Positions 24,033-32,600 of a stretch of 64,000 nucleotides of DNA are shown piece by piece. The translations under genes were made by a program, and so were the position numbers. Positions within the stretch are counted from its first letter, which is position 1. Each line of letters opens with the position of its first letter. Origin of the DNA: Rhodococcus sp. 4CII (GTDB taxonomy: Bacteria; Actinomycetota; Actinomycetes; Mycobacteriales; Mycobacteriaceae). The stretch lies in contig NZ_JACCFE010000002.1 in assembly GCF_014256275.1 (NCBI RefSeq), positions 2,418,001-2,482,000 on the forward strand, in the 5' to 3' direction. Under the pieces are notes generated by a model. That model was not told the DNA's origin, ran no database searches, and saw only the letters and a list, made by a program, of their open reading frames with translations.

Positions 24033-25211
24033 CTACAGAGCGCGGTACACCGCGGTCTCGAAGTCGAGGTATCCGCCGAACGAGACGGCGTCGGCGAAGG
24101 GCAGGATCTGCGTGGCCCAGAAGCCGGCGATGCCGTTCTCCCGGTCGATCCAGTAGTACAGGTTCGCGAGTCCGGCCCAGCCCAGTGCGCCCGCCGGGCG
24201 TCCCGTCGGGGCCGGTTCCTCGTTGACCATGAAGGTGTACGCCCAATTCTTGCGCAGGCCGGGGAAGAACTCGGCGTCGTTGGACAGGGCGGGGATCACC
24301 CCGGGCAGCGCGGTGACCTCCTGCCCGGTCAAGCCACCCTGCACCGCCTCGGCGACCGTGTCGGCCGCGAGAATCCGGCCGCCGGGAGCCTCACCGTCCC
24401 GCAGCCACATGCGGAGGAACTTCAGATAGTCGGGGACAGTGGTGTAAAGCCCGTGGCCGCCCATGTGGACCTCCGGCTCCTGCGGCAACACCATTTCAGG
24501 CATCGGCACCAGCGAACCGTCCTCGGTGCGCTGGTGCACCACGGCGAGACGATCCCGCATGTCGTCGGTGAGTGTGAACGCGGTGTCGTTCATCCCCAGC
24601 GGCTCGAAGATGCGCTCGCGCATCACCTCTCCCAGTCGCTGCCCGCGTACCGCCTCCACGACCAGTCCACACCAGTCGATGTTCGATCCGTACATCCACC
24701 GCTCGCCCGGATCGAACAGAAGCGGTGTGGTCAGCGACTTCTTCGTGGCGGTGATGGGGCTGGGCTGGCCGTGTCGGTCGGCGAGGCGGCGGTAGTTCTC
24801 GTCGAAGAAGTCGTAGCCCAGCCCGGCGGTGTGCAGCAACAACATCCGGGTGGTGATGTCTCGCTTCGGCGCGCGGAGCACCGGTTCGCCGTCGCTCCCG
24901 AAGCCGTCGAGGACCTGCAGTTCACCGATCTCCGGGAGGTACCGGGCGGCCGGGGCGTCGAGGTCGAGCAGGCCCTCCTCCACGCACTGGAGTGCCGCGG
25001 TTCCGGTGACGGCTTTGGTGGTGGAGAAGGCGGCGAACACCGTATCGGCGGTCATCGCCACACCCGAGCCGAGGGACCGCTCCCCGGCCACACCCGAGTA
25101 CACGACGCCGTCGCGGTCGGTGAGCATCGCCACCACACCCGGGACACCGGCGTCGTCCTGCGTCAGTTTCTGCAGGTCCGTGTCGGTGACACTCGCGAAA
25201 TCATCTCTCAT
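24033..25211 (-). CDS. Serine hydrolase, beta-lactamase/esterase family (PF00144)
   Basis: 392 aa class C beta-lactamase-like hydrolase. The nucleophile motif SxxK is in FSTTKAVTG near residue 64. The second motif Y-x-N is in MYGSNIDW (about 170), and HMGGHGLYTT stands at the usual third motif region. No signal peptide is visible, so it is probably a cytoplasmic esterase or lactonase rather than a drug-resistance enzyme. The ATG at 25211 has AGGAGG upstream. It runs toward ipdC across a shared hairpin; a link to steroid use is not shown. Confidence 0.87.
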   Translation of the reverse strand: MRDDFASVTDTDLQKLTQDDAGVPGVVAMLTDRDGVVYSGVAGERSLGSGVAMTADTVFAAFSTTKAVTGTAALQCVEEGLLDLDAPAARYLPEIGELQVLDGFGSDGEPVLRAPKRDITTRMLLLHTAGLGYDFFDENYRRLADRHGQPSPITATKKSLTTPLLFDPGERWMYGSNIDWCGLVVEAVRGQRLGEVMRERIFEPLGMNDTAFTLTDDMRDRLAVVHQRTEDGSLVPMPEMVLPQEPEVHMGGHGLYTTVPDYLKFLRMWLRDGEAPGGRILAADTVAEAVQGGLTGQEVTALPGVIPALSNDAEFFPGLRKNWAYTFMVNEEPAPTGRPAGALGWAGLANLYYWIDRENGIAGFWATQILPFADAVSFGGYLDFETAVYRAL

Positions 25212-25329
25212 GGTTCCTCCTGTGTTCGTTCCCGCGTCGGCAACAGGGCCGAGGATCGGAACGGACACTACGGAGGCAACTGTGACGTAGACCACCTCGA
25301 TTCGGCGGTCCGGCTGTCGGATTTCGGCA

Positions 25330-26337
25330 CTACCGGCGGCGGGCGCGGGCGAGCGCGCGGGACGGGTTCTCCCCGAACCGGCCGCGGTAGGCCGCGGCGA
25401 AGACGCCCATGTTGACGTAACCCCAGCGGCCGGCGACGGCGGACACGGTGCACTCCGATGTCGCGGCGGTAAGTTCGTCGTGGATTCGCTGGAGCCGCAC
25501 CTCGGTGAGGAAGCGATTCGGCGTGGTCTCCCGGTAGCGACGGAACGCTCCCGACAGCGCCCGCACACTCACCCCCACCGCCGCGGCGACGTCGCTGACC
25601 GTCGGCAGTTCGGCGGCGTGGTCGCGCATGTAGTGCTCAGCGCGCCCCACGTAGTCGGGGGCCACGTCACTCGCGCCGCCGTCGAGGGCGATCCCCGCCG
25701 CCGCGGCCCATTCGGCGAGCAGGTGACCGAGGAGCATCTCCTGGAGGTGAATGCCCGGGCGGCCGTGAGCGATCCGGTCGGGAGCGGCGGCTATCGACCG
25801 CACCGCGTACGCGAGAAGCGCGTTCCACGCCGACTGCTGCCCGGCACCGATCACACACTTGTGCTGCCACAGGCGGTCGTCGGGCCGATATCCGAACCAC
25901 CGATCGGCGGCGTCGGCGACCAGGCGGTGCGGCACCGTCAGATTCAGCTGCAAATCCGACTCGTCGAATTGGATGTAGTGCTCGATCCGGCTGCAGTCCA
26001 CCACAAACGTGCCACCGGAGCCGACCTCCACCTCGGCCGCGCCGACCCGGTGCCGGGCGGATCCGCGGATCGTCGTCAAGACCAGAATGTTGCCGGCGTC
26101 GGCGGAGATGTCGTCGACGGTGACCGGAACCCCGTACCGGAAGCGGGTGAGGGTGACGTCGCCGATGGGTGCCGAGTACATGCTCGAACGCGGCTGGAGC
26201 AGTCGTCCCGTGGACCGCACCCGGTACGGCATGTACACCCGATCCGACCAGGCCCGGATCTCGTCCCAGTCCGACGACGACGCAGCCGATACTGCGACAT
26301 CGGAAAGCGGATCCAGCGAGTGCACGACGTCCACCAT
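25330..26337 (-). CDS. AraC-family transcriptional regulator
   Basis: 335 aa from ATG 26337; a GTG six codons earlier is possible. The N-terminal half is an AraC-binding-like sensor barrel (TVDDISADAGNILVLTT, GGTFVVDCSRIEHYI). The C-terminal 100 residues hold two helix-turn-helices (SDVAAAVGVSVRALSGAFRR and VSAVAGRWGYVNMGVFAAAY) with the final RFGENPSRAL. It probably activates the downstream serine hydrolase or a distant target. The 118 bp between the two genes show no clear repeat. Confidence 0.88.
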   Translation of the reverse strand: MVDVVHSLDPLSDVAVSAASSSDWDEIRAWSDRVYMPYRVRSTGRLLQPRSSMYSAPIGDVTLTRFRYGVPVTVDDISADAGNILVLTTIRGSARHRVGAAEVEVGSGGTFVVDCSRIEHYIQFDESDLQLNLTVPHRLVADAADRWFGYRPDDRLWQHKCVIGAGQQSAWNALLAYAVRSIAAAPDRIAHGRPGIHLQEMLLGHLLAEWAAAAGIALDGGASDVAPDYVGRAEHYMRDHAAELPTVSDVAAAVGVSVRALSGAFRRYRETTPNRFLTEVRLQRIHDELTAATSECTVSAVAGRWGYVNMGVFAAAYRGRFGENPSRALARARRR

Positions 26338-26399
26338 CCGGAGCGTAGAGCACACCGGCCGTTCCCGACACCACCCGATCGGCCGGCTAGGATGTGGCC

Positions 26400-26472
26400 G
26401 CGGCCTTCGCCGCGCTCAGCTGGATGACGCGGCCTTCGCCGCGCTCAGCTGGATGACGCGGCCTTCGCCGCG
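26400..26472. repeat. 29-bp tandem repeat, about 2.5 copies
   Basis: The unit starting GCGGCCTTCGCCGCGCTCAG occurs exactly at 26400-26428 and 26429-26457, with a partial third copy at 26458-26472. It covers the 3' end and stop codon of the DUF2277 gene. Since 29 is not a multiple of three, each copy presents a different frame. Confidence 0.85.
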
Positions 26473-26726
26473 ATGCGCGCCCGGACCTCCGGTCGTCGCA
26501 GCGGAGGCACGGTTTGGGGCGGCTGCTTGCGCGGCGGGAGTGCGGCGAGCAGTTTCGTGGTGGCCTCGGTGACGACGGCGACGGCCTCCTCGAAGGGCTC
26601 CTGGTTGGCGTCGGACAGCTTCTGGATCCCGCTGACCTTCCGGACGTATTGACGCGCCGCCGCCTCGATTTCCTCCGCGGTGGCCGCCGGTTCGAGTCCG
26701 CGCAGCTCGGTGATGTTTCGGCACAT
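26445..26726 (-). CDS. DUF2277 family protein
   Basis: 93 aa. The start MCRNITELRGLEPAATAEEI and the helix AARQYVRKVSGIQKLSDANQ are typical of DUF2277, small actinobacterial proteins of unknown function. The last residues (AAKAASSS) are encoded inside the 29-bp tandem repeat, so the natural C-terminus may have been altered by the duplication. No membrane or signal segment. Confidence 0.8.
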   Translation of the reverse strand: MCRNITELRGLEPAATAEEIEAAARQYVRKVSGIQKLSDANQEPFEEAVAVVTEATTKLLAALPPRKQPPQTVPPLRRPEVRARIAAKAASSS

Positions 26727-26778
26727 GACTCGACGATAGCGCCGCCCCGGCCTCCGCGCGGCTCGTCGGCGCGGGCCA

Positions 26779-28053
26779 CTAACCGCGGGCCGACTCCAGC
26801 GCATCGGCGTCCGACGGCACGGCATCCGAGGGGACGGCGTCCGAGACCACGACATCGGAGGGCACGGCATCGGAGGGCACGGAGTCCGGGAGCGGGGTGC
26901 GGGACCGGGCGGCGACGACGGCCGCTCCGAGCAGGACGAGTGCGACGAGGCACTGCGAGCTGCCGATCACCTCGCGCACCGCGGCCTCCACCCAGCCGGA
27001 CGACGAGGATTGCAGCACGAAGTTGGGTCCGATCAGGAAGATGACGGTCGCGGCGCCGACCAGCGGCCGCCAGCTGCGGTATTGCGGGGCGATCAGGATC
27101 GGGACGAGCAGGATGCTGTACGCCCAGTGGTGGGTGACGGCGAACGGCGCGGCGAGCAGGGATGCCAGGGCGACGATCGACAGCGCGATCAGGTGCTCAC
27201 CCGAGCGGGTGAACCGGTGGGCCGACCATGCGGCGGCGGACACGATGACGGCCGCGCTGAGGACCCACAGGATGCTCGCGAGCAGACCCTCCGCGCCGAG
27301 CCGGGCGATGACGCCGGTGACCGCCTGGTTGCGGAAGAAGTCGGGCGCGCCCGCGCGGCCGGTGGCGAAGAACTCGGTGGTCCAGAACCACACCGACGAC
27401 TGGGGCAGCAGCCAGAAGCCGAGGGCGACGGTGACGAGGATCGTCGCAAGCGCCCGTCCGATCGAGCGGAAGTCGCGGCGGACGAGCAGGACCAGCAGAA
27501 ACGCGGCGGGGGTGATCTTGACGGCCGCGGCGAGGCCGATCGCGATTCCACGGAACCGTTGCGGGATCACCCCGGCGCAGTCGGCGACCACGAGCGCCAT
27601 GAGGATGATGTTGATCTGGCCGAAGTCGAAGTTCGAGCGCATTGGTTCGAGGAGCAGTACCGGCCCCATCGACAGCAGAGCGAGAAGTTCGGGCCGTGCG
27701 ACGTCGAGTTTCGACAGCGCCACTTTGAGCATCCACCACACGAGCCCGAGGTTGAGGGCGCACCACAGCGCCTGCAGGACCGCGGGGTCGATCTCCGCCA
27801 TCGGTGCGAAGAGGATCGCCGCGAAGGGCGCGTAGATGAATCTGAACCCGGAACTGCTCGGGAAGTCCGCGGAGTAGAGGGGCAGCCCGCTGAGGAAGGC
27901 GTGCCCGGCGTCGCGGAAGACGGAGAGATCCATCAGGTAGCCCGTCGCCGCATCGAACTCCCGGTAGGCCACCACCCCCAGGGAGACGATGCCCACGAGG
28001 AGCGCGACGGCGTGGAGACGATAAGCCCTGAACTTCGATTCACTCGGTAACAA
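26779..28053 (-). CDS. GT87-type polyprenyl-phosphate mannosyltransferase-like membrane protein
   Basis: 424 aa with about ten hydrophobic segments, starting with a helix at about residues 13-30. The first external loop DLSVFRDAGHAFLSGLPLY holds the acidic residue typical of GT-C enzymes. The family (DUF2029/GT87) moves mannose or arabinose from polyprenyl phosphate to cell-envelope lipoglycans such as PIMs. The only start in reach is TTG 28053, with a weak ribosome site. The last 35 residues are a low-complexity tail of SDAVP-type repeats. The acceptor is unknown. Confidence 0.8.
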   Translation of the reverse strand: MLPSESKFRAYRLHAVALLVGIVSLGVVAYREFDAATGYLMDLSVFRDAGHAFLSGLPLYSADFPSSSGFRFIYAPFAAILFAPMAEIDPAVLQALWCALNLGLVWWMLKVALSKLDVARPELLALLSMGPVLLLEPMRSNFDFGQINIILMALVVADCAGVIPQRFRGIAIGLAAAVKITPAAFLLVLLVRRDFRSIGRALATILVTVALGFWLLPQSSVWFWTTEFFATGRAGAPDFFRNQAVTGVIARLGAEGLLASILWVLSAAVIVSAAAWSAHRFTRSGEHLIALSIVALASLLAAPFAVTHHWAYSILLVPILIAPQYRSWRPLVGAATVIFLIGPNFVLQSSSSGWVEAAVREVIGSSQCLVALVLLGAAVVAARSRTPLPDSVPSDAVPSDVVVSDAVPSDAVPSDADALESARG

Positions 28054-28190
28054 GAATTTGTTCTTTCATGATCGGCGTCGTGGTCAACGATCCACCGTAG
28101 CTGGCCGTGACCCAATCGTGACAAAGGCGAGGTCGCGGCGTCCGAACCACGCACTTCGTCATAGTTTATTTCGACCGGTATATTCAGACC

Positions 28191-28784
28191 ATGCCTGCTC
28201 GCGTTCTCGACAATCCCCTCGTGCTGCCGGTGCTCGGCCTTCTCCTCGAATCGCCGATGCACCCGTACCAGGTGGAGGTCACGCTGCGCGACCGCAGCGA
28301 GGCGGGTCAGTGGCCGCTCAATCGCGGTTCACTCAACAATGTGGTCGGGGCCCTCACGACGGCCGGGTGGATCGAGGAACACGAACGGGCGCAACGGGAC
28401 GGGCGGCCGGCCCGCACCGTCTACGCCCTCACCGACACCGGGCGCGCGGAACTCGTGACGCGTCTGGACACCAAGATCCGCAGTGCCGCACGAGAGTTCT
28501 CACCGTTCTTCGCGGCGCTCAGCTATCTCGGCGCGCTGGGACGCGAGGGCGCCGTCGATGCGCTGACCGAACGCGCCGAACGGCTCACCGCGAGAATCGA
28601 ATCCGATCAGGCGAGGCTCACGCGCGCACACGACGAGGGCGTGCCCCGCCTGTTCGTCGTCGAGGCGGACTATGCCCTGCATGCCGCGCGAAGCGAACTC
28701 GCGTGGATCGCGTCGACGATCTCCGACATCCACGCGGGCCACCTCACCTGGCCCGCCGCGCGGACGACGGCCGAGCAGCCGTGA
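28191..28784 (+). CDS. PadR-family transcriptional regulator
   Basis: 197 aa. The winged helix starts at PVLGLLLESPMHPYQVEVTLRD, with the wing in ARTVYALTDTGRAEL, typical of PadR. The C-terminal half is a helical dimerisation region with two long amphipathic helices. It lies divergent from the GT87 gene over a 137-bp AT-richer gap, which it may control. Confidence 0.87.
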   Translation: MPARVLDNPLVLPVLGLLLESPMHPYQVEVTLRDRSEAGQWPLNRGSLNNVVGALTTAGWIEEHERAQRDGRPARTVYALTDTGRAELVTRLDTKIRSAAREFSPFFAALSYLGALGREGAVDALTERAERLTARIESDQARLTRAHDEGVPRLFVVEADYALHAARSELAWIASTISDIHAGHLTWPAARTTAEQP

Positions 28785-28793
28785 ACCTCCGGA

Positions 28794-29555
28794 TCAGCCC
28801 GTCCCGAACGTTCCTTCGAGCCGGTTCCGCGACCCGGGGTGCACGAGCCGGGCGGCGCTGACGAGTCCTCTGGACGACCAGGTGCGGCGTCGGATCAGCA
28901 GGCACGGCTCGGAACGCTCGATGTGGAGGAGCCGGCATTCTTCGGGCGATCCGAGGATCGCTTCGACGACGTGCTCGCCCCTCGTCAGCGGAGCCTCCAC
29001 GCTCAGATAGTGATTGGGCGTCTGCTGGGTGAAGTCCTGATTCAGATATCCCGGGGCCTCTGCGGGGTTGACGAACCGGTCTTCGAGCTGGATCGGGGTG
29101 TCGTCCTCGTAATGGACCATCAGCGAGTGGAACACCTTGCCGCGGATGGAGTCCCGGATGAAGGCGTTGGCCGGATCGGCGTCTTCCTCGCGGACGTACA
29201 CCACCTCGGTCCGGTGGCGGTGGCCGCGCTGCTGGATCTCGTCCGCGATGTTCTTGACCTCGAACAGCGGCGACGCCGTCTTCGTGGCCGCCACGAACGT
29301 GCCCACCCCCATCAGCCGCACCACCAGACCGTCGGCGGTGAGCTCGCGGAGCGCGCGGTTGATGGTCATGCGGGACAGCCCCAGCGCGTTCACGAGCTGA
29401 TTCTCGGAGGGCAGCTGGTCGCCTTCCTGCCAGCGCCCGGCGTTGATCTGCGACACGATCAGATGCTTGACGCGTTCGTACGCCGGGGCCGACTCCGCCC
29501 CCGGTCCGTTGTACAACGCAGCAAGCTCCGCGTCGACTACTGCGATCTCCACCAC
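28794..29555 (-). CDS. GntR/HutC-family repressor, likely controlling histidine use
   Basis: 253 aa. The N-terminal GntR winged helix (RWQEGDQLPSENQLVNALGLSRMTINRAL) is followed by a UTRA ligand domain (HRTEVVYVREEDADPANAFI, QLEDRFVNPAEAPGYL), the HutC layout. HutC repressors respond to urocanate. Hut genes lie 5 kb upstream on the other strand, so it is the probable regulator of hutUIG and perhaps the glutamate dehydrogenase. Start GTG 29555, or GTG one codon later. The ends of this gene and the PadR gene lie 9 bp apart, convergent. Confidence 0.85.
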   Translation of the reverse strand: MVEIAVVDAELAALYNGPGAESAPAYERVKHLIVSQINAGRWQEGDQLPSENQLVNALGLSRMTINRALRELTADGLVVRLMGVGTFVAATKTASPLFEVKNIADEIQQRGHRHRTEVVYVREEDADPANAFIRDSIRGKVFHSLMVHYEDDTPIQLEDRFVNPAEAPGYLNQDFTQQTPNHYLSVEAPLTRGEHVVEAILGSPEECRLLHIERSEPCLLIRRRTWSSRGLVSAARLVHPGSRNRLEGTFGTG

Positions 29556-29586
29556 TGGTACCCATTCCTCCGCAACGCCGATGAAC

Positions 29587-29633
29587 TTCCCGTGCAGTCG
29601 GCCGTTGCAGTCTATCGGCCGACTGCACGGGAA
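29587..29633. terminator. Hairpin with 18-bp perfect stem
   Basis: TTCCCGTGCAGTCGGCCG pairs exactly with 29616-29633 around an 11-base loop. It lies between the stop of the glutamate dehydrogenase and the start of the GntR gene, and should end the long gdh transcript. Confidence 0.75.
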
Positions 29634-29660
29634 AGCCTTAATCGCGCGGTGCGCCCGGTG

Positions 29661-32600
29661 TCACCTCACCATGCTGCGCAGTTGCCGGGTCGCGACGGAG
29701 AGGGCGGCCAGGTCGTGCTCGCCCGACTCCGTGACGGCGTCGAGCGTGTGACGCGCCCGCGCCAGCCGGGCCGCATTGCGGTCCTCCCACTCCCCGATCT
29801 TCTGCTCGGCCGTGTCCACGGCTTCACCGCCCGCGATCACGTCGAGGCACAGTGCCCGGACCGTGTCGTACAGCTCGTCGCGCAACGACAACCGGGCCAG
29901 CGCGTTCCACCGGGTGCCCCGGCCCAGCTGCGACACACCGACGAGGAGGTGCACCAGCCCGAGGTACTCCCCGAGGCGGTAGTACACCTGCGCCACCTCG
30001 CGGGGATCGCGTGAGGTGATGTCGGCGATCTCGACGATGTCGAGGAGCGCGAACCGGTCGAGGAGGAGTTGCACCCGTCCGGCGAGGTCCGCGGGAACCC
30101 CGCGGGCCACCAGCGCGGCGGTGCGGCTCCGGAGGTTCTCCGCATCCTCACCGCACAGCCACCCCGCGACGTGTGGTGTCAGCTCGGCGAGACGGTCGCG
30201 GAATCGGCTGATCTCAGCCCCGACCGCGAGCGGCTGGGGCCTGCGGGTCAGCATCCACCGCGACGCGCGGTCGAGCAGCCGGCGGGTGAACAGGGTGAGT
30301 TCGTCGGCGAGGGCGGCGTCCAGCCCCGCCTCCCGGATGTCGTTCCCCAGGGACGGCAGATCGAACACAGTGGAGACCACCGCGAAGGCCCGCACGGCGT
30401 CGGCGCTGCTCGCACCCGCCTCCTCCCCCAGCCGGAAGGCGTAGGTGATGCCGCCGTTGTCGACGACGTCGTTGGTGAGGACCGTCGCGACGATCTCCCG
30501 GCGTAGCGGGTGTTCGCCGATGGCGTCGCCGAAGGTTTCCCTCAGCCTGCGTGGGAAGTACCCGGCGAGGGCGTCGGCGAACGCGGGGCTGTCGGGTAGG
30601 TCGCCGGACAGGAGGTCCGATTTCAGGGCCAGCTTGACGTGCGCCATCAGCGTCGCGAGTTCGGGCGAGGTGAGTCCCGTCCCGGCGCGTTCCCGGGCGG
30701 CGATCTCCTTCCGGGACGGCAGCACCTCGATGGCGCGGTCCAGCCCGTAGCGGCCTTCGAGGTGGCCGATGAGCCGACCATGCACCGTGATCGACGCGGC
30801 GGCGTCGGCGCGGCTCGTGCCCAGGACGTCGTTCTGGGCGACGTTGTCGGCGAGCACGAGTGCCGACACCTCGCCGGACATACCGGCGAGCACAGCGGCG
30901 CGGTCCTCCGCGGCGAGACGTCCGCCGCTGACGAGAGCGTCGAGCAGGACCTTGATGTTGACCTCGTGGTCGGAGCAGTCCACGCCGGCGGAGTTGTCGA
31001 GAGCGTCGGTGTTGATGCGTCCGCCGGCACGGGAGAATTCGATGCGCCCCAGCTGGGTGAAGCCGAGGTTGCCACCCTCCCCGACCACCCGGGCGCGCAC
31101 GTCGGCGCCGTCGACGCGGACACCGTCGTTGCCCTTGTCCCCTACGTCCAGATGTGTTTCGGTGCCCGCCTTCACGTATGTGCCGATTCCGCCGTTCCAC
31201 AGCAGGTCGACAGGCGCCCGCAGGATCGCGCGGACCAGGTCGGGTGGGGACAATTCGGTGGTCCCGGGGCTCAGTCCGAGCGCGCGCCGCGCCTCCTCGC
31301 TGATCGGCACGCTCTTTCTGGATCGTTCCCACACGCCGCCGCCCGTGCTGATCAGTTCGGGTGCGTAGTCCGCCCACGACGACCTCGGCAGCGCGAAGAG
31401 CCGTTCCCGCTCCGCGAACGACGTGGCGGCGTCGGGATTCGGATCGAGGAACACGTGCCGGTGATCGAACGCGGCAACGAGCCGGATGTGCTGGCTTGCG
31501 AGCATGCCGTTGCCGAACACGTCACCGCTCATGTCGCCGATCCCGACGGCCGTGAACTCCTGCGACTGCGTGTCGACGCCCATCTCCCGGAAATGCCGCT
31601 TCACGCTCTCCCATGCACCCTTGGCGGTGATACCGAGCGCCTTGTGGTCGTAGCCGACGGATCCGCCCGACGCGAACGCGTCGCCGAGCCAGAATCCGTA
31701 TTGCGCGGCAACGTCGTTGGCGATGTCGGAGAACGTGGCGGTGCCCTTGTCCGCGGCGACGACCAGGTACGTGTCGTCGCCGTCGTGCCGCACCACCCGC
31801 GGTGCCGGAATCACGGCGCCGCTCGCGAGGTCCACGTTGTCGGTGACGTCGAGCAGTCCGCTGATGAAGCTGCGGTAGCAGCGAACACCCTCGGCGCGTT
31901 GGGCGTCCCGATCCCGCTGCGGGTCGCCGGTGGGGGCGGGTGGACGCGCGACGACGAATCCGCCCTTCGCGCCGACGGGCACGATCACCGAGTTCTTCAC
32001 CGCCTGCGCCTTGACCAGGCCGAGCACTTCGGTGCGGAAGTCCTCCTTGCGGTCGGACCACCGCAAGCCTCCCCGCGCCACCGCGCCGAAACGCATGTGC
32101 ACGCCCTCCACCCACGGCGAGTAGACGTAGATCTCGAAACGCGGCCGCGGCTGCGGCAGTTCCGGGATCTGCTGCGGATCGAACTTGAACGACAGGACGC
32201 CACGTTCACGGCCCCGGTTCGCGTAGCGGTTCGTGCGGAGCGTCGCCAGGACCACGGTCAGATAGGCCCGCAGGATGCGGTCGGCGTCGAGGCCGAGCAC
32301 ATCGCCGATCGCCGTTTCCAGAGCGGCGACCACGTCGCCGCAGTCCGCCGTGCCGTCCGGGTCGAATCGCGCGGCGAACAGCCGGATCAGTTCCTGCGAG
32401 ATGGCGGGATGATCACCGAGGACGGTGGCGATGTGGTTCTGGCTGTACGGGAAGCCGCCCTGCCGGAGGTAGCGTCCGTAGGCCCGCAGCACCTCCACCT
32501 CACGCCAGTCCAGGCCCGCCCGGAGGACGAGTTCGTTGAAGCTGTCCGCCTCGGCCCGCGACTCCCATGCCGCGGCGAACGTCTCCGTGAAGCGTCGCGG

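Noticed and set aside
24033..25211. Calling the serine hydrolase a beta-lactamase resistance gene
   Set aside because: It lacks a signal peptide, and most PF00144 proteins with this layout are esterases or lactonases.
29510..29519. GTTGTACAAC palindrome near the start of the GntR gene
   Set aside because: It lies inside the coding sequence, is short, and has no second copy near the hut promoters.
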